From contig JASBNA010000045.1 in assembly GCA_038087015.1 (NCBI GenBank), forward strand, positions 186,001-250,000: a DNA stretch of 64,000 bases, in the 5' to 3' direction. The notes under the pieces were generated by a model. The model saw only the letters and a list, made by a program, of their open reading frames with translations. It was not told the origin of the DNA and did no database searches. A program made the translations under genes and the position numbers. This DNA is from Cerrena zonata (taxonomy: Eukaryota; Basidiomycota; Agaricomycetes; Polyporales; Cerrenaceae). Of the stretch, positions 31,348 through 41,371 are shown piece by piece (the stretch's first letter is position 1; each line of letters starts with the position of its first letter).

Positions 31348-31983
31348 CGGACAAGCACTGTTAACAACGATGCCTTAAACAAGAATAAACAATAATAAAC
31401 CAATAATAAAACTGGACCCTGTAATTACCCAATGATACAATTCGGTAACGAAGTTAATTTTTGTTCTATCAACAGTTAAACTGTCAAAGAAGTTTGGGAT
31501 AATAAATTAACCTGAAAAATACGATTTAAGGCAGCTTATTCCTATTGTGATAAAATGAGGGTGTTGCATGCAGGATTTAGAGCAACCGGCACGTGGGGGG
31601 GACTATTTGATGTACGGGTGTGTTGGTGATGCACGGATGTGTTATTTTCATTTTATATGTACGGATGTTTTTAGGATGTAACCATTAACAAACAAGCACC
31701 AACCATAAGACTGGCTGCAAAACAAGTAAAACACCTGTTAGGGTTTGAATAGAGGGTCTAAGATTGATATTCCAACGCTCCGTTAGTAACCATTCCTAGG
31801 GACCAAGCCAGGGCATGATCGAGAATGGGTCCTGCAATCCGAGTGATTGCATCGTTGGTTTGAGAGAAACTACAAGAGGTGACCAAAGGGATTGATATAT
31901 TCTTGCCGGAGCAAATAACAAGAGCAGAAGAACAAAAGAAAATAAACCAAGAGTGAAATGAAATAAATAAAGTAGCGAAACAA
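31348..31983. other. Intergenic region between VIP1 promoter and PRS1 3' end
   Basis: About 640 bp; the 105-codon frame at 31758-32075 overlaps the PRS1 3' end in another frame and is spurious. It holds a CACGTG box (31590-31595) and three Rap1-like motifs (31610-31668), annotated separately. Confidence 0.6.
31590..31668. promoter_or_regulatory. CACGTG box and three Rap1-like sites upstream of VIP1
   Basis: CACGTGGGGG at 31590 has the core and G-rich flank preferred by Pho4-type bHLH factors (CACGTGGG). It is followed by three related motifs on the plus strand: ATGTACGGGTGT (31610-31621), ATGCACGGATGT (31629-31640) and ATGTACGGATGT (31657-31668). The first fits the S. cerevisiae Rap1 consensus; the third matches the TGTACGGATGT core of the C. 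albicans telomere repeat. They lie about 500 bp upstream of the annotated VIP1 ATG. A Pho4 input would fit Vip1's role in phosphate signalling; this is inferred. Confidence 0.55.
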
Positions 31984-33255
31984 TTATTCGATTGCAGCCA
32001 AAGAGTCAAACAAAACCGAAATTGATTCACCAAAGTGATCTCTTCTGATACATTCAGCAAAAATAGGAGAAACATCTATAACGACCAACTTTGAATTTTT
32101 TTCAATTCTTTCACGACCAATTGGATAGGTGTTAGTAACGACGATTTTATCGATACATTTAGAATGATTAAGGGTTTCTAAACATTCATCACTGAAAATA
32201 CCATGGGTACCAACCACATAAACCGCTTTAGCACCACAATTCAAACGTAAATGTTCGGCAGCTGCAATGAAAGAATTTGGTTTATCAATCATATCATCTA
32301 AGATAATGGCAACTTTATTATTAACATCCCCAACTAAAGTGATTAATTTTTCTTGAGCGAAACTGGAAGATTCATCATCATCATCATCATCACTATTAGC
32401 AGCGTCATATGAACCACCCAAAGCATCACTATCTAAAATTGAAGTAGATTCCAAATGTTTAGTGGTACCATTAGTAACTGGAGTTTGGGGTACTGGATAA
32501 TCATCATCAACAACATGACCTTGAACAATTCTAGCAGTTTGCATTTCTGAAACAATATTATCTTCTTCTTCATCATCGTCATTATTTGAAGATTTCTTCG
32601 AATTTTGATTATTGTTTTTGGAAGATTTTAATGCTTTTTTCTTTGAATAGTCATCTTGAGTACGACGACGATCAGTATGAATCATAGCAAAATTGATTTT
32701 AAGAGAATCAGCTAAAGCAGTGACTCTTTTAGTACCACCCGGATTCTTAGAAACAACAACTGCATTTTCCCAATCCGGTATATTATGACGAATCCATCTG
32801 GCTAAAGTAGGTGCACCAAATAAATTATCAACTGGTTTAGTGAAAAAACCTTGCATTTGGGAAGCATGTAAATCCATTGAAACAACATGATCAGCACCGG
32901 CCATAATCAATAAATTAGCCAACATTCTAGCAGTAATAGCACCTCTATGTTTTTTCATTTTGGATTGTTTTGAATATGGAAATTGAGGAATGACAGCAGT
33001 AATTTTAGATGCTGATCCTCCACGACATGCAGATATTAAAATAAGTAATTCCATAATATGATCGTTAATCTGTGGCGATCCGGATTGAATAATATAAACA
33101 TCTTCATCTCTAATTGATACACCAATTTGTACAGATGTTTCTCCATTGGAAAATTTCTTTAAAGTACATGGAGCAGGCTCAACCCCTAAACGGTCACAAA
33201 CCAAGTGACCCAATTCTGGATGGGATGAACCAACAAAAACTTTACACTTACGCAT
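31984..33255 (-). CDS. PRS1: Ribose-phosphate pyrophosphokinase Prs1 (with NHR insertion)
   Basis: Makes PRPP from ribose-5-phosphate and ATP, feeding purine, pyrimidine, His, Trp and NAD synthesis. The ATG chosen (complement of 33253-33255) gives MRKCKVFVGSSHPELG, the standard Prs1 start; 423 residues (S. cerevisiae 427). Conserved blocks: LKKFSNGETSVQIGVSIRDE, CRGGSASKITAVIPQFPYSK, VSMDLHASQMQGFF, VSKNPGGTKRVTALADSL. After HTDRRRTQDD comes the non-homologous region typical of Prs1 (~residues 205-320), here rich in Lys, Asn and acidic runs. The PRPP loop reads ILDDMIDKPNSF, lacking the usual TGGT, as in S. cerevisiae Prs1. The frame is open about 45 codons upstream but begins with GTG, so I do not include it. 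Confidence 0.95.
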   Translation of the reverse strand: MRKCKVFVGSSHPELGHLVCDRLGVEPAPCTLKKFSNGETSVQIGVSIRDEDVYIIQSGSPQINDHIMELLILISACRGGSASKITAVIPQFPYSKQSKMKKHRGAITARMLANLLIMAGADHVVSMDLHASQMQGFFTKPVDNLFGAPTLARWIRHNIPDWENAVVVSKNPGGTKRVTALADSLKINFAMIHTDRRRTQDDYSKKKALKSSKNNNQNSKKSSNNDDDEEEDNIVSEMQTARIVQGHVVDDDYPVPQTPVTNGTTKHLESTSILDSDALGGSYDAANSDDDDDDESSSFAQEKLITLVGDVNNKVAIILDDMIDKPNSFIAAAEHLRLNCGAKAVYVVGTHGIFSDECLETLNHSKCIDKIVVTNTYPIGRERIEKNSKLVVIDVSPIFAECIRRDHFGESISVLFDSLAAIE

Positions 33256-33828
33256 TTTGGAATTGCTGCAATAGGGTAATTTTGATACTGGACGACTTAT
33301 ATCACTTCCAGATGTTTGAACGTTTAGCTGTTTTAAAGAAGCGACCGGAGAAGCAACCGAATCAACGTTTTTTGATACTGGATTAGTCACCTTGAAACTG
33401 GAAAAAAAAAAACACTGAAGTCAAGATAAAAATATCAAATTATATCAATTCAATATTTTGTTAATTTGCTAATTACTTCAAAAAAAGGTAATAAAGAAGA
33501 AATAGAACAAAGCAAAAGCAATTGGGGGAAAGAAGTATTTCTAACCTGTTAGTTATTCAGAAGATAATGGTCAAGTATATAGATCAACTAATGATTATAA
33601 ATAGATCATCATCCTGGAAAAGGAGGAAAGGAGGAAAAGAAGTCAGCAGCTTAAAGAGAAAATTCTTTCTAATTGAAAGCTTTAATCGCACTCTGCTCTT
33701 CGCTTCATTTTGAAAAATTTATTGGACCCGCGCACTACTTCTGACTCGTCCGCGGAGGTTCCAATAGACTTTATTTGAAAAACAGGCAGCTTTATCTTGG
33801 GGCCTTTGGCTGCTAAAACATCATTGGA
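33256..33828. promoter_or_regulatory. Divergent promoter PRS1 / BER1
   Basis: 573 bp between two divergent ATGs. A-rich near 33400-33410 and 33480-33500, with AGGAAAGGAGG purine repeats near 33620 and a small G+C-rich patch at 33726-33762. No specific factor site that I trust. Confidence 0.5.
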
Positions 33829-34611
33829 ATGGATGAAGCTACTGTTGCCAAGCTCGGGAAGTACCAGGAGATAATACGGGAGTCGAATATCTTGACAAAA
33901 ACTTTTGAGTTAATAGATAAGTTTAATGAAGAACAAATCGCGTTTAAGCGGATACGATGTTTAGCACTTGGGTCACCGGTTGAGACTAAGATTGCATTGT
34001 TTCAACTAGCGTATTTGGTTGAAATACAGCGTGAGTACTCAGTAGAACCAGAAAATGTCTCATTGTACGACCCAGTCTTCAATAAAGATGATAAGAGACT
34101 TTTAAAGGAACATTTGGGGTATGAAATTGACGAGACATACGATATCGAAGAAGCATGTATAAAAGAAACCATATTCTTCCTACCCCATGCGGGACTTGAT
34201 ATTACCGACTGTTTGATAGAAGAAACAAAACCCCAATGGATAATAGGGAATGACTTAATCAGTCATACTGAACGATTGAGTAAACAAAAATTATATGAGA
34301 CTTACCGAAATTTGGCATACTTAGTTAAGCTTATTGAAGAGTCAAATCATAATCAAATAGATGATGGGTTTACTAGTGTGAAACCAAAATCTAAGAAAAA
34401 CAGAAAGAATAAATATGTATTCAAAGAACCCGAATTAATTTACGATTTCAGTAAAGTGTATTTTGATAAGGTGCTACATGAAAAATTACCTTCAGACGAT
34501 GGAGTTTGGGGAAATGCATTCACTGATTTAACAGTTCATTATATAAATTCCAAAACCGAGCAAAATCAAATCGACGATTTGGAGCAAGGCTTACAGCAAC
34601 TTAAAGTTTAA
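33829..34611 (+). CDS. BER1: SRR1-domain protein Ber1
   Basis: 260 residues (S. cerevisiae Ber1 ~274) with an SRR1-like domain from about residue 40 to 160: FKRIRCLALGSPVETKIALF, QLAYLVEIQR, VSLYDPVFNKDDKRLLKEHL and a later ETIFFLPHAGLDITDCLIEE. In S. cerevisiae Ber1 is linked genetically to microtubule function and N-terminal acetylation; its biochemical activity is unknown. A basic patch (KPKSKKNRKNKY) near residue 190 precedes the C-terminal helix. ATG at 33829. It ends 50 bp before the convergent SKN7 stop codon. Confidence 0.85.
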   Translation: MDEATVAKLGKYQEIIRESNILTKTFELIDKFNEEQIAFKRIRCLALGSPVETKIALFQLAYLVEIQREYSVEPENVSLYDPVFNKDDKRLLKEHLGYEIDETYDIEEACIKETIFFLPHAGLDITDCLIEETKPQWIIGNDLISHTERLSKQKLYETYRNLAYLVKLIEESNHNQIDDGFTSVKPKSKKNRKNKYVFKEPELIYDFSKVYFDKVLHEKLPSDDGVWGNAFTDLTVHYINSKTEQNQIDDLEQGLQQLKV

Positions 34612-34661
34612 AGCTTTACAGAAGGGTATAGATAATATTTACATGTATAATAACTTATTTA

Positions 34662-36716
34662 TTATTGTAATCGTTGTTTTTTCATGGTTGGTTCATCCAA
34701 GGCTCGACTACCATTTTGCTCTTGAGGTAATATTAAACTTTGTTGGGGAGGTCCTTGTAGTAAGGTTAAATCCACTTCGTTTTTCACTGAAGGAGAAACT
34801 GCAGAGCCACCGGGATTTCCGTTACCATTAATACCATCATTCATTACATTAGCAGCAGCAGCAGCAGCCGCAGCAGCCGCCGCAGCCGCGGAGGCAGAAT
34901 TAGGATCTAAAGATGTAGCAGCAGGAGTAACGTTTTGTCCAGTTGGGGTAACTGAAGGAGCGGCCACTGTGGTAGGAGGAGCCTGCTGAGAACCTGGAGT
35001 TGGAGCCGGTTGATTAGGTTGAGAGTTTGAAGGAGCACCACTAATAGAATTGGAATGATGATCAATAGCAGTGAGTAGATGCTTACTTAAAATCAGGTAT
35101 AAGTCATCTTTAGTGAAAGGTTTTGCTAAGATATCCGACATACCATTTTGTAGATAAGTAACCAAATCGTTATCTTCAATATTACCAGTCATGGCAATGA
35201 TGGGAGTTCTGGTATCAAAGCTACGGATGACAGAGGTTGCAGTTGCACCATCTAAATTAGGCATGACGATATCCATCAAGACCAAATCGTATTTGGTATG
35301 TTCGACAGTAGAAATAGCGTTTAAACCATCAGTCACCACAGTTACTTGACAACCATATTTAACCAAAAATTTACGACATAATTGAATGCAGACATTGTCA
35401 TCTTCAACCAAAAGGACATGGAATTTTGGATTTGGTAAATTAGTCGTGCTTACTTGGGGTAAATCAGTGGTTGATAATTGTGCGGTTGAGCTATCGGAAG
35501 CCGGTCCCGTTATAGTTGGGACGGAAGCCGGGCCATTATTATTATTATTATTATTACTATTATTATGATTGTTATTATTAGTGGAGGAGGAATTGGTAGG
35601 ATCATTAGAATTTGCTGAAGGATTTTGAGGAGACAGATGATTAGGTAAAGTAGATGGCAGGCCATGAGTAGAATTCACCAATTGTTGAGGAGATAAGGGA
35701 GCCGGACTCATGTTACCATTTGAAGGTGGGGTGGGACGGCCGGTTAAAGCATGGGAATGAGAAGATTGACGATTATGATATTGATGTTGATGATGCAGTT
35801 GGTGATCATAATTGGGACTTTGTAGGGGATGGGTTGAAGATAAATGAGATAAAGAGTTGGAATGGGAATGAGGTTGAGAAGAATGATTTGAAGAATTATT
35901 TTGATTTGATGAAGGAGGAGGACCTTGCATTGAAACCAAGTTTGGATTTGGGAAATCAAGAGGCGGTAGTTTAATACCGGCTTGAATTAAACAATGAATT
36001 AATAAGTTCATTGAACGATAATAACGTTCGTCAAAAGATTTGATAGCCACGATATTTTCAATTAAAGTTTTATATTTGGTATTAATAATTGAAATATCTT
36101 GATGTAATGCTTTATTTTCAAGTTTAAGGGAATTGATTTCATCTTTTAAATTTTGGAAATTTTGACCAGATTGATTTTGGGTTTGAATGAATAACGGATC
36201 AGTTGCTAACAAATAAGAAGAAGATCCTTGATTTGAACCTTGTAAATTGGTTAAATATTGATTTTGATTACTTGGATTAGCAATGATATGATTATTGTTT
36301 AATTTTGATTTATTGCTTGGTCCTTTTCTTTTAATATTTTCTAAAGCTTCTCGATCGTTATATCTAAAATCAGGATGTTTAAATTCCCAAGCATCTTCTC
36401 CATATTGGTAATTCTGTTTTTCTTCATTTGGTATTTTAACTTTATGGAAATCATATTTATTTAATTGACGAACAAAACTAGCAAAATTACTGTGTTTAAA
36501 ATGTTTTGGTAATATATCTTTGGTAAATTCATTGGTATTCAACACAACAAAACTATCTCCATTGGTGGTCCATCTAACAACATCTTTATAGCTATCTTCT
36601 TGTAGCATTTGAAATAGTTTTTTAACAAAATCATTCGATCCACTTTGATTAGATGAAGCAGTCGATGAACTTTTTATCCTTGATGGATCTTCCTCTTGTC
36701 GATTCACCATCTTCAT
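34662..36716 (-). CDS. SKN7: Transcription factor / response regulator Skn7
   Basis: Nuclear regulator at the end of the Sln1-Ypd1 phosphorelay, also acting in oxidative stress and wall control. ATG is the complement of 36714-36716; 684 residues (S. cerevisiae 622). An HSF-type DNA-binding domain at ~27-140 contains FVKKLFQMLQEDSYKDVVRW and FKHSNFASFVRQLNKYDFHK. A coiled coil follows at ~185-225. The receiver domain is at ~430-550, with VLLVEDDN, the phosphoacceptor Asp482 in LVLMDIVMPNLDG, and the lysine of LAKPFTKDD. Linkers are very low in complexity: His/Gln/Ser-rich (~275-330), a long Asn run (~385-400), and a C-terminal run of about 14 alanines. No breaks. Confidence 0.96.
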   Translation of the reverse strand: MKMVNRQEEDPSRIKSSSTASSNQSGSNDFVKKLFQMLQEDSYKDVVRWTTNGDSFVVLNTNEFTKDILPKHFKHSNFASFVRQLNKYDFHKVKIPNEEKQNYQYGEDAWEFKHPDFRYNDREALENIKRKGPSNKSKLNNNHIIANPSNQNQYLTNLQGSNQGSSSYLLATDPLFIQTQNQSGQNFQNLKDEINSLKLENKALHQDISIINTKYKTLIENIVAIKSFDERYYRSMNLLIHCLIQAGIKLPPLDFPNPNLVSMQGPPPSSNQNNSSNHSSQPHSHSNSLSHLSSTHPLQSPNYDHQLHHQHQYHNRQSSHSHALTGRPTPPSNGNMSPAPLSPQQLVNSTHGLPSTLPNHLSPQNPSANSNDPTNSSSTNNNNHNNSNNNNNNNGPASVPTITGPASDSSTAQLSTTDLPQVSTTNLPNPKFHVLLVEDDNVCIQLCRKFLVKYGCQVTVVTDGLNAISTVEHTKYDLVLMDIVMPNLDGATATSVIRSFDTRTPIIAMTGNIEDNDLVTYLQNGMSDILAKPFTKDDLYLILSKHLLTAIDHHSNSISGAPSNSQPNQPAPTPGSQQAPPTTVAAPSVTPTGQNVTPAATSLDPNSASAAAAAAAAAAAAANVMNDGINGNGNPGGSAVSPSVKNEVDLTLLQGPPQQSLILPQEQNGSRALDEPTMKKQRLQ

Positions 36717-37664
36717 TTATATCAAGACAAAGTTATATCGATGATACCAAAGTAATAGGGATAACGTAATTTAGAATTTCACTCGAAGGGTCCCAAACTA
36801 GAAAAGAAAAAAAAATTTACCTAACAAACCAAAAAAAAAAAAAAAATTTCGAAAAAAAAAAAAGCGAAATAGTAGGAGAAATTAAAAGGGAGAGTATCCA
36901 ATTTTATCAGTAATATTAGCAACAAGGGGCGCAGAATCGAGTGGGTTACCAGTGGAATATAGAATTCTCTGCCAATTATCGATTGCTTACCAAAATATTC
37001 CGTCAGCCTACTAACTTGCACTTGAAATGGAGAAAGAAAGGCTAGCAAAATCTAACTAAAAAAGAAAAAAAAAAGATTAACTGGAGAATATTAGCAGTGT
37101 TTTCCTACTCTTGTTGTTTGAAAAGTATCTCGTTTTTTTTTTTTAGCAATTTTTTTTTTGTTTTGTTAGGCGGTTTTTTTGTTTTGTTAGGCGGATTTTT
37201 CTTTCTTTTGTAATTCACTGTTCCTTATTATTAGACTTGTCTTATTGTTAGAAATATTCTTTGTACTAAGCTTGACAAACACTAATCTAGATAACTTATG
37301 TGTATGACAGTAGTGTCAGCACTATCCGAGAAGAAGAGAACGAAAAAGGTCTGGCAAATAGAGCCGATGAGAAGTGATTTTTTGCTATTAATATAAAGTA
37401 ATCGTTCTATAAATATCAGGTTAACAGTTAACGGTTTTTTACCCTACGAAAATTGCAGTTGTTAACTGATTTTGGTGAGAAATCTTGAAAGCGACAAAAG
37501 ACCGTGGTCTAGACTCGCTGAGCAAGGACACGTACACCACAATAAGCTTTTCTGGTGGGGGCACGTCGATGCATTCTTTTAATTTTTTTTTTTTTTGCTT
37601 CTATTAATTCTGGTTCTTTACACCCGTGCACATCACCTAAACTACATCCATCTCTTTTGCAACC
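36717..37664. promoter_or_regulatory. Divergent promoter SKN7 / SLX1
   Basis: About 950 bp with no supported gene. A/T homopolymer runs flank 36806-36865 and 37132-37200. A 21-bp unit (GTTTTGTTAGGCGG plus a T run) is repeated in tandem at 37160-37180 and 37181-37200. ACACCCGTGCACAT at 37620-37633, about 35 bp before the SLX1 ATG, resembles the Rap1-like sites with one mismatch. Confidence 0.5.
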
Positions 37665-38534
37665 ATGAAGGATAAACCGTCGTTGTTCGTCCAGCCAGAC
37701 TTCTACGGGGTGTATGTGTTGCAGCTGCAGCCGAAGCCGCGGTCGTTTTACATTGGGTCGACGCCAGACCCGGTGCGCCGGTTGAAACAGCACAACACCC
37801 AGACCAGCGGCGGCGCTTATCGAACCAAAAAGGTTGATAAACAACCTTGGGACATGATTATACTATGTCATGGCTTCCCATCACACGTAAGTGCTTTACA
37901 GTTTGAGCATGCGCTACAGCATCCCTATCAGACCAGGCACATCCGGGAGAAGATCTCCAAGACGAAACTGGGGGCGAACTCTATTCATCATAAACTAGGT
38001 AATATCAGATTATTATTGAAATCAGTTTTTTTTGCTAAGATGGATTTATCAATCTTGATATTCAATGACGATACTTACCATAACTGGAGATTGAATAAGT
38101 TTGGAGTTCATGTGGAGAACAGCGTCCAATTAACCAATTTCAATCATTTTTTCAACCTCCAATTAGAAAAATCATTATTTAATCAAGCTAAAAATTATTT
38201 AATTTCAAAGTCAGTAGTCAAGTGTCAAATTTGTCAAGTTGATTTTGAATTCATTCCAAATCTTGAACGTGATTGCTTAACAAAAGATCTGTTGAATTCC
38301 ATTCTTATTCATAACGTGGTACCATTAATTGCATTTTGTGATCATTGTTCCTCTTGTTTCCACCTAACTTGTCTTGCTTTAAAGTTCACTTCCGATTTGA
38401 TTCCTTCAATTTGGAATAGCTGTCCAAGTTGTAATGCAAGGCTTAACTGGCCCTCATTATCGAAACTAGCTACTCAATTAAGAGCTTACATCTTACAAGA
38501 TTTCGTACATTTAAAATTGTCTCAATCAAATTAG
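37665..38534 (+). CDS. SLX1: Structure-specific endonuclease subunit Slx1
   Basis: GIY-YIG nuclease that, with Slx4, cuts branched DNA such as stalled forks and 5' flaps in the nucleus. 289 residues (S. cerevisiae ~304). The nuclease domain is at ~12-95: YGVYVLQ for GIY, SFYIGSTPDPVRRLKQHN for YIG with the catalytic Arg, and FEHALQHP with the metal-binding Glu. A C-terminal zinc-binding RING/PHD-like domain at ~186-268 has CQIC, CDHCSSCFHLTC and CPSC. Residue 21 is encoded by CTG (37725-37727) at a position that is commonly serine in the family (LLQS before the SFYIGST strand), supporting CTG-to-Ser decoding. The first ~120 bases are unusually G+C-rich for the window. The 3' end is 8 bp from the convergent ROT2 stop. 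Confidence 0.94.
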   Translation: MKDKPSLFVQPDFYGVYVLQLQPKPRSFYIGSTPDPVRRLKQHNTQTSGGAYRTKKVDKQPWDMIILCHGFPSHVSALQFEHALQHPYQTRHIREKISKTKLGANSIHHKLGNIRLLLKSVFFAKMDLSILIFNDDTYHNWRLNKFGVHVENSVQLTNFNHFFNLQLEKSLFNQAKNYLISKSVVKCQICQVDFEFIPNLERDCLTKDLLNSILIHNVVPLIAFCDHCSSCFHLTCLALKFTSDLIPSIWNSCPSCNARLNWPSLSKLATQLRAYILQDFVHLKLSQSN

Positions 38535-38542
38535 AAATTTAC

Positions 38543-41371
38543 TTATAATTCGTCATGTTTTATCGTCTTGTCCCAGATGATTTCCCAATCATTATTGATT
38601 TGTAAGTCTGGTTTCTTAATAATAACATTCTTGCCCTGTTTTTCAACTTGAATTGATTTAATTGTGGTACCTTGTTTAATCTCTCCTTGTGCAACATTTC
38701 CTCCTAAAATGACGATTTTTTCAATCATTACATCTTCAATGCTATCTTGGTATCTCTTACTACCAGTGTTTACTCTGGCTTTCAATCCTTGTTTCAAATC
38801 AAAGTTGAAATTAACAGCAACAAACTCTCCTGATTCATAGCCAAATGATTCTCCATCATCAATATATAATTGTCCTTGTGCCTTCCCTTCTTTATTAGGA
38901 GCAATGTATAATGTATATGGATCACGATACATCAATTTAGATGAACGACGATATCTATCTTTAGTAGCGATGATTGAACCTCCTTTAAATAACATTGGAA
39001 TATCCTTTAATTCAACATCAAATTGGGTTTCAGCCGGTTTTTTCAATTGAACGGTTTCCTGACTAGGTTTACCGTTGAAAAATTTATAATATATTTCATC
39101 ATCGGGTATGTAAACCGTCACTTCATCAACTCCTTCATCAGTAACCGGTTTAATTAAAAGTCCCGAATCTCCCAAATAAAATTGATCCTCAATAGAATAA
39201 ACTTGTTCATTTTCAGGATTTTCATAATACATGGGTTTAATAACTGGATTTCCGGAAATACTATGTCTTTGGAATTCAGTATAGAAAACGGATAATAAGG
39301 AATATCTTAATTGAATGGCTTCTCTCATATAATCAGTGTATTCACCTCCTGCTACCCATGGTTCACGTCTACGAGAATCAATATGGGCATGAGCTCTGAA
39401 AAATGGATACCAGATCCCAACTTGATACCATCTGGTTAATAACTCTTTCAGTGGATTACCGAAAAATCCACCAACATCAGCACCTGAAAATGGCATTCCA
39501 GCTATATTTGATGTTAAAACCATTGGAATCAGAATTTTTAAATATTCCCATTTAGACATGTTATCACCAGTCCACATGGCAGCAGTACGTTGAGATCCAG
39601 TAAAGTATGATCTGGTTAAAATAAATGGTCTTTGTCTTGATGTTCCACTCAATCTCTTAATTAAAGAATCATAAGTTGATTCATGGAAACTTAAACCAAA
39701 TGAATTATGGATCGAGCGATGTTCCCAATTACCATAATGCAAATTATCTTTAGGAGAAGAGGTTTCTGGACCATCGAAAACAGAAGGTTCATTCATGTCA
39801 TTCCATAAGTGAATATTAGTTGATAATTCACCAAAAAATTTATTTGATTTTGATAATCTATGTTTATCATCCCAATAACTTTGAGAATTTGGATTCATTG
39901 AATCAATCCAAACCGATTCACCAGGCCAGCAATGTCCATGATAGGTTTGATTTTTATTTGGTTCATTAATTGTGATTTTTTTACTAATTAACTCATCACT
40001 TACAAAATAACCAGTCTTAATATGAGGATCAATAATTATGACCAAGTTACGACCAGTGTGGTCTAAACTATTCAACATTCTAGCTGGATCAGGGAAGTTT
40101 TCTGGTTGCCAAGTAAAGTAACGTTTTTTATCAGCGTATTCAATATCAAGCCAGATAGTATCATAAGGAATTTGAAATTGATCAAATTTAGAATTGATAT
40201 CGAGTACATCTTTCTCATCATTATAGTTCCAACGACATTGATGATATCCCAAAGAAAATAGTTGAGGCAAGGTGGCATATCCAGAAACTGAACCATATTG
40301 TCTATTCAAATCATTTGGTTTTTCACCAATCATGACCATGAAATCAATAATACCATTTTCAGAAATCCAGTGGGTTGATATTTCTTTTGGATTTTGCTTA
40401 TTGATATCAATAAAAGTATCAGCACTGTTGATCCAATATACCCCGATTGACACTCGAGGTTTAGTCGCGGTAAGAAAAGGAATTGATCCATATAATGGCA
40501 TACGGCTATGAGTTTCATATTCGAAAATATCAACGTTATATAACCGGTATGGTAAATCGGAATTGGTGGTATCGACCAAACTTAACGAATCAGCGTGTTC
40601 TGGAATACCGTATACATGTTTAAATTGTTTAAAATTGAAATCCAAACCAATTGATTCTGGTCCCAAGGGAAATTGATCATTTTTAGAATCAGTGAAGTCA
40701 TCTTTGAACATGTTATAATCAATTTCGTATTTGCTTAAATGCTTTGACTTATCGTCATTAATATTTCTGTAATGTTCAATATTGAAAAACTGTTTATCAT
40801 TGACCACCAATTGTTCTTCATCTTGATACAAAACCGTCAATCTAATCGGCTTGAAGTCCAATACTGCCTTGTATTGTCTTGCATCACCATACTTGATTAT
40901 CAATTGTGATTCATTCAAAATATACTCAACATTACCAATCAATTCCTTATTCAAAGCAGTTTTAGCAAATGCCCATTTGGGTGTCTCGTTATACCTTCTA
41001 TGATTAACATACTTTGACCGAACTCCTTTTAAACTTCCGTCTCTTCCTTCCTCATCAACTTTGAACCTCAAAATATTCCCTTCAATTAGAGATAACTTCA
41101 ATGGGAAATTCCTGGTAGACTCATCTGGTAATACCTTTATTATATTTGCATCAAAATCAACCGTACCCCCAGCTTCATCAATCCTAATACTTGATGCATC
41201 AATCTGGTAAGGCGACTCAAAATTGTATTGATCCTTCACTATATTTCGACCCAATTCCCGATTTCTTTTACAAAACCCCGAGTTTTCGCAAGTCTTGAAT
41301 AAGTATTCTTTAACAGCAAGACATATAGAAAGATAATATGTCAAACCAACAAGTATGGAAGCAAAATACAT
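38543..41371 (-). CDS. ROT2: Glucosidase II alpha subunit Rot2
   Basis: ER-lumenal GH31 glucosidase that trims the inner two glucoses from N-glycans after Cwh41, part of glycoprotein quality control. I start at the ATG complement of 41369-41371 (MYFASILVGLTYYLSICLAV), giving a clear signal peptide and 942 residues (S. cerevisiae ~954); the frame upstream opens only with TTG. Next come the mature N-terminus with CENSGFCKRNREL, the GH31 barrel with IWLDIEYADKKRYFTWQ, the nucleophile Asp525 in HLWNDMNEPSVFDGPE, and RAHAHIDSRRREPW toward the acid/base region. No HDEL signal is visible, as expected since the beta subunit retains the complex. Confidence 0.96.
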   Translation of the reverse strand: MYFASILVGLTYYLSICLAVKEYLFKTCENSGFCKRNRELGRNIVKDQYNFESPYQIDASSIRIDEAGGTVDFDANIIKVLPDESTRNFPLKLSLIEGNILRFKVDEEGRDGSLKGVRSKYVNHRRYNETPKWAFAKTALNKELIGNVEYILNESQLIIKYGDARQYKAVLDFKPIRLTVLYQDEEQLVVNDKQFFNIEHYRNINDDKSKHLSKYEIDYNMFKDDFTDSKNDQFPLGPESIGLDFNFKQFKHVYGIPEHADSLSLVDTTNSDLPYRLYNVDIFEYETHSRMPLYGSIPFLTATKPRVSIGVYWINSADTFIDINKQNPKEISTHWISENGIIDFMVMIGEKPNDLNRQYGSVSGYATLPQLFSLGYHQCRWNYNDEKDVLDINSKFDQFQIPYDTIWLDIEYADKKRYFTWQPENFPDPARMLNSLDHTGRNLVIIIDPHIKTGYFVSDELISKKITINEPNKNQTYHGHCWPGESVWIDSMNPNSQSYWDDKHRLSKSNKFFGELSTNIHLWNDMNEPSVFDGPETSSPKDNLHYGNWEHRSIHNSFGLSFHESTYDSLIKRLSGTSRQRPFILTRSYFTGSQRTAAMWTGDNMSKWEYLKILIPMVLTSNIAGMPFSGADVGGFFGNPLKELLTRWYQVGIWYPFFRAHAHIDSRRREPWVAGGEYTDYMREAIQLRYSLLSVFYTEFQRHSISGNPVIKPMYYENPENEQVYSIEDQFYLGDSGLLIKPVTDEGVDEVTVYIPDDEIYYKFFNGKPSQETVQLKKPAETQFDVELKDIPMLFKGGSIIATKDRYRRSSKLMYRDPYTLYIAPNKEGKAQGQLYIDDGESFGYESGEFVAVNFNFDLKQGLKARVNTGSKRYQDSIEDVMIEKIVILGGNVAQGEIKQGTTIKSIQVEKQGKNVIIKKPDLQINNDWEIIWDKTIKHDEL

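Noticed and set aside
33256..33390. N-terminal extension of PRS1 (about 45 codons)
   Set aside because: Opens with GTG, and the MRKCK start matches known Prs1 proteins exactly; more likely leader sequence.
36756..36770. Sequence resembling the I-SceI recognition site (TAGGGATAAC...GTAAT)
   Set aside because: Lacks three internal bases of the 18-bp site and has no homing-element context; treated as coincidence.
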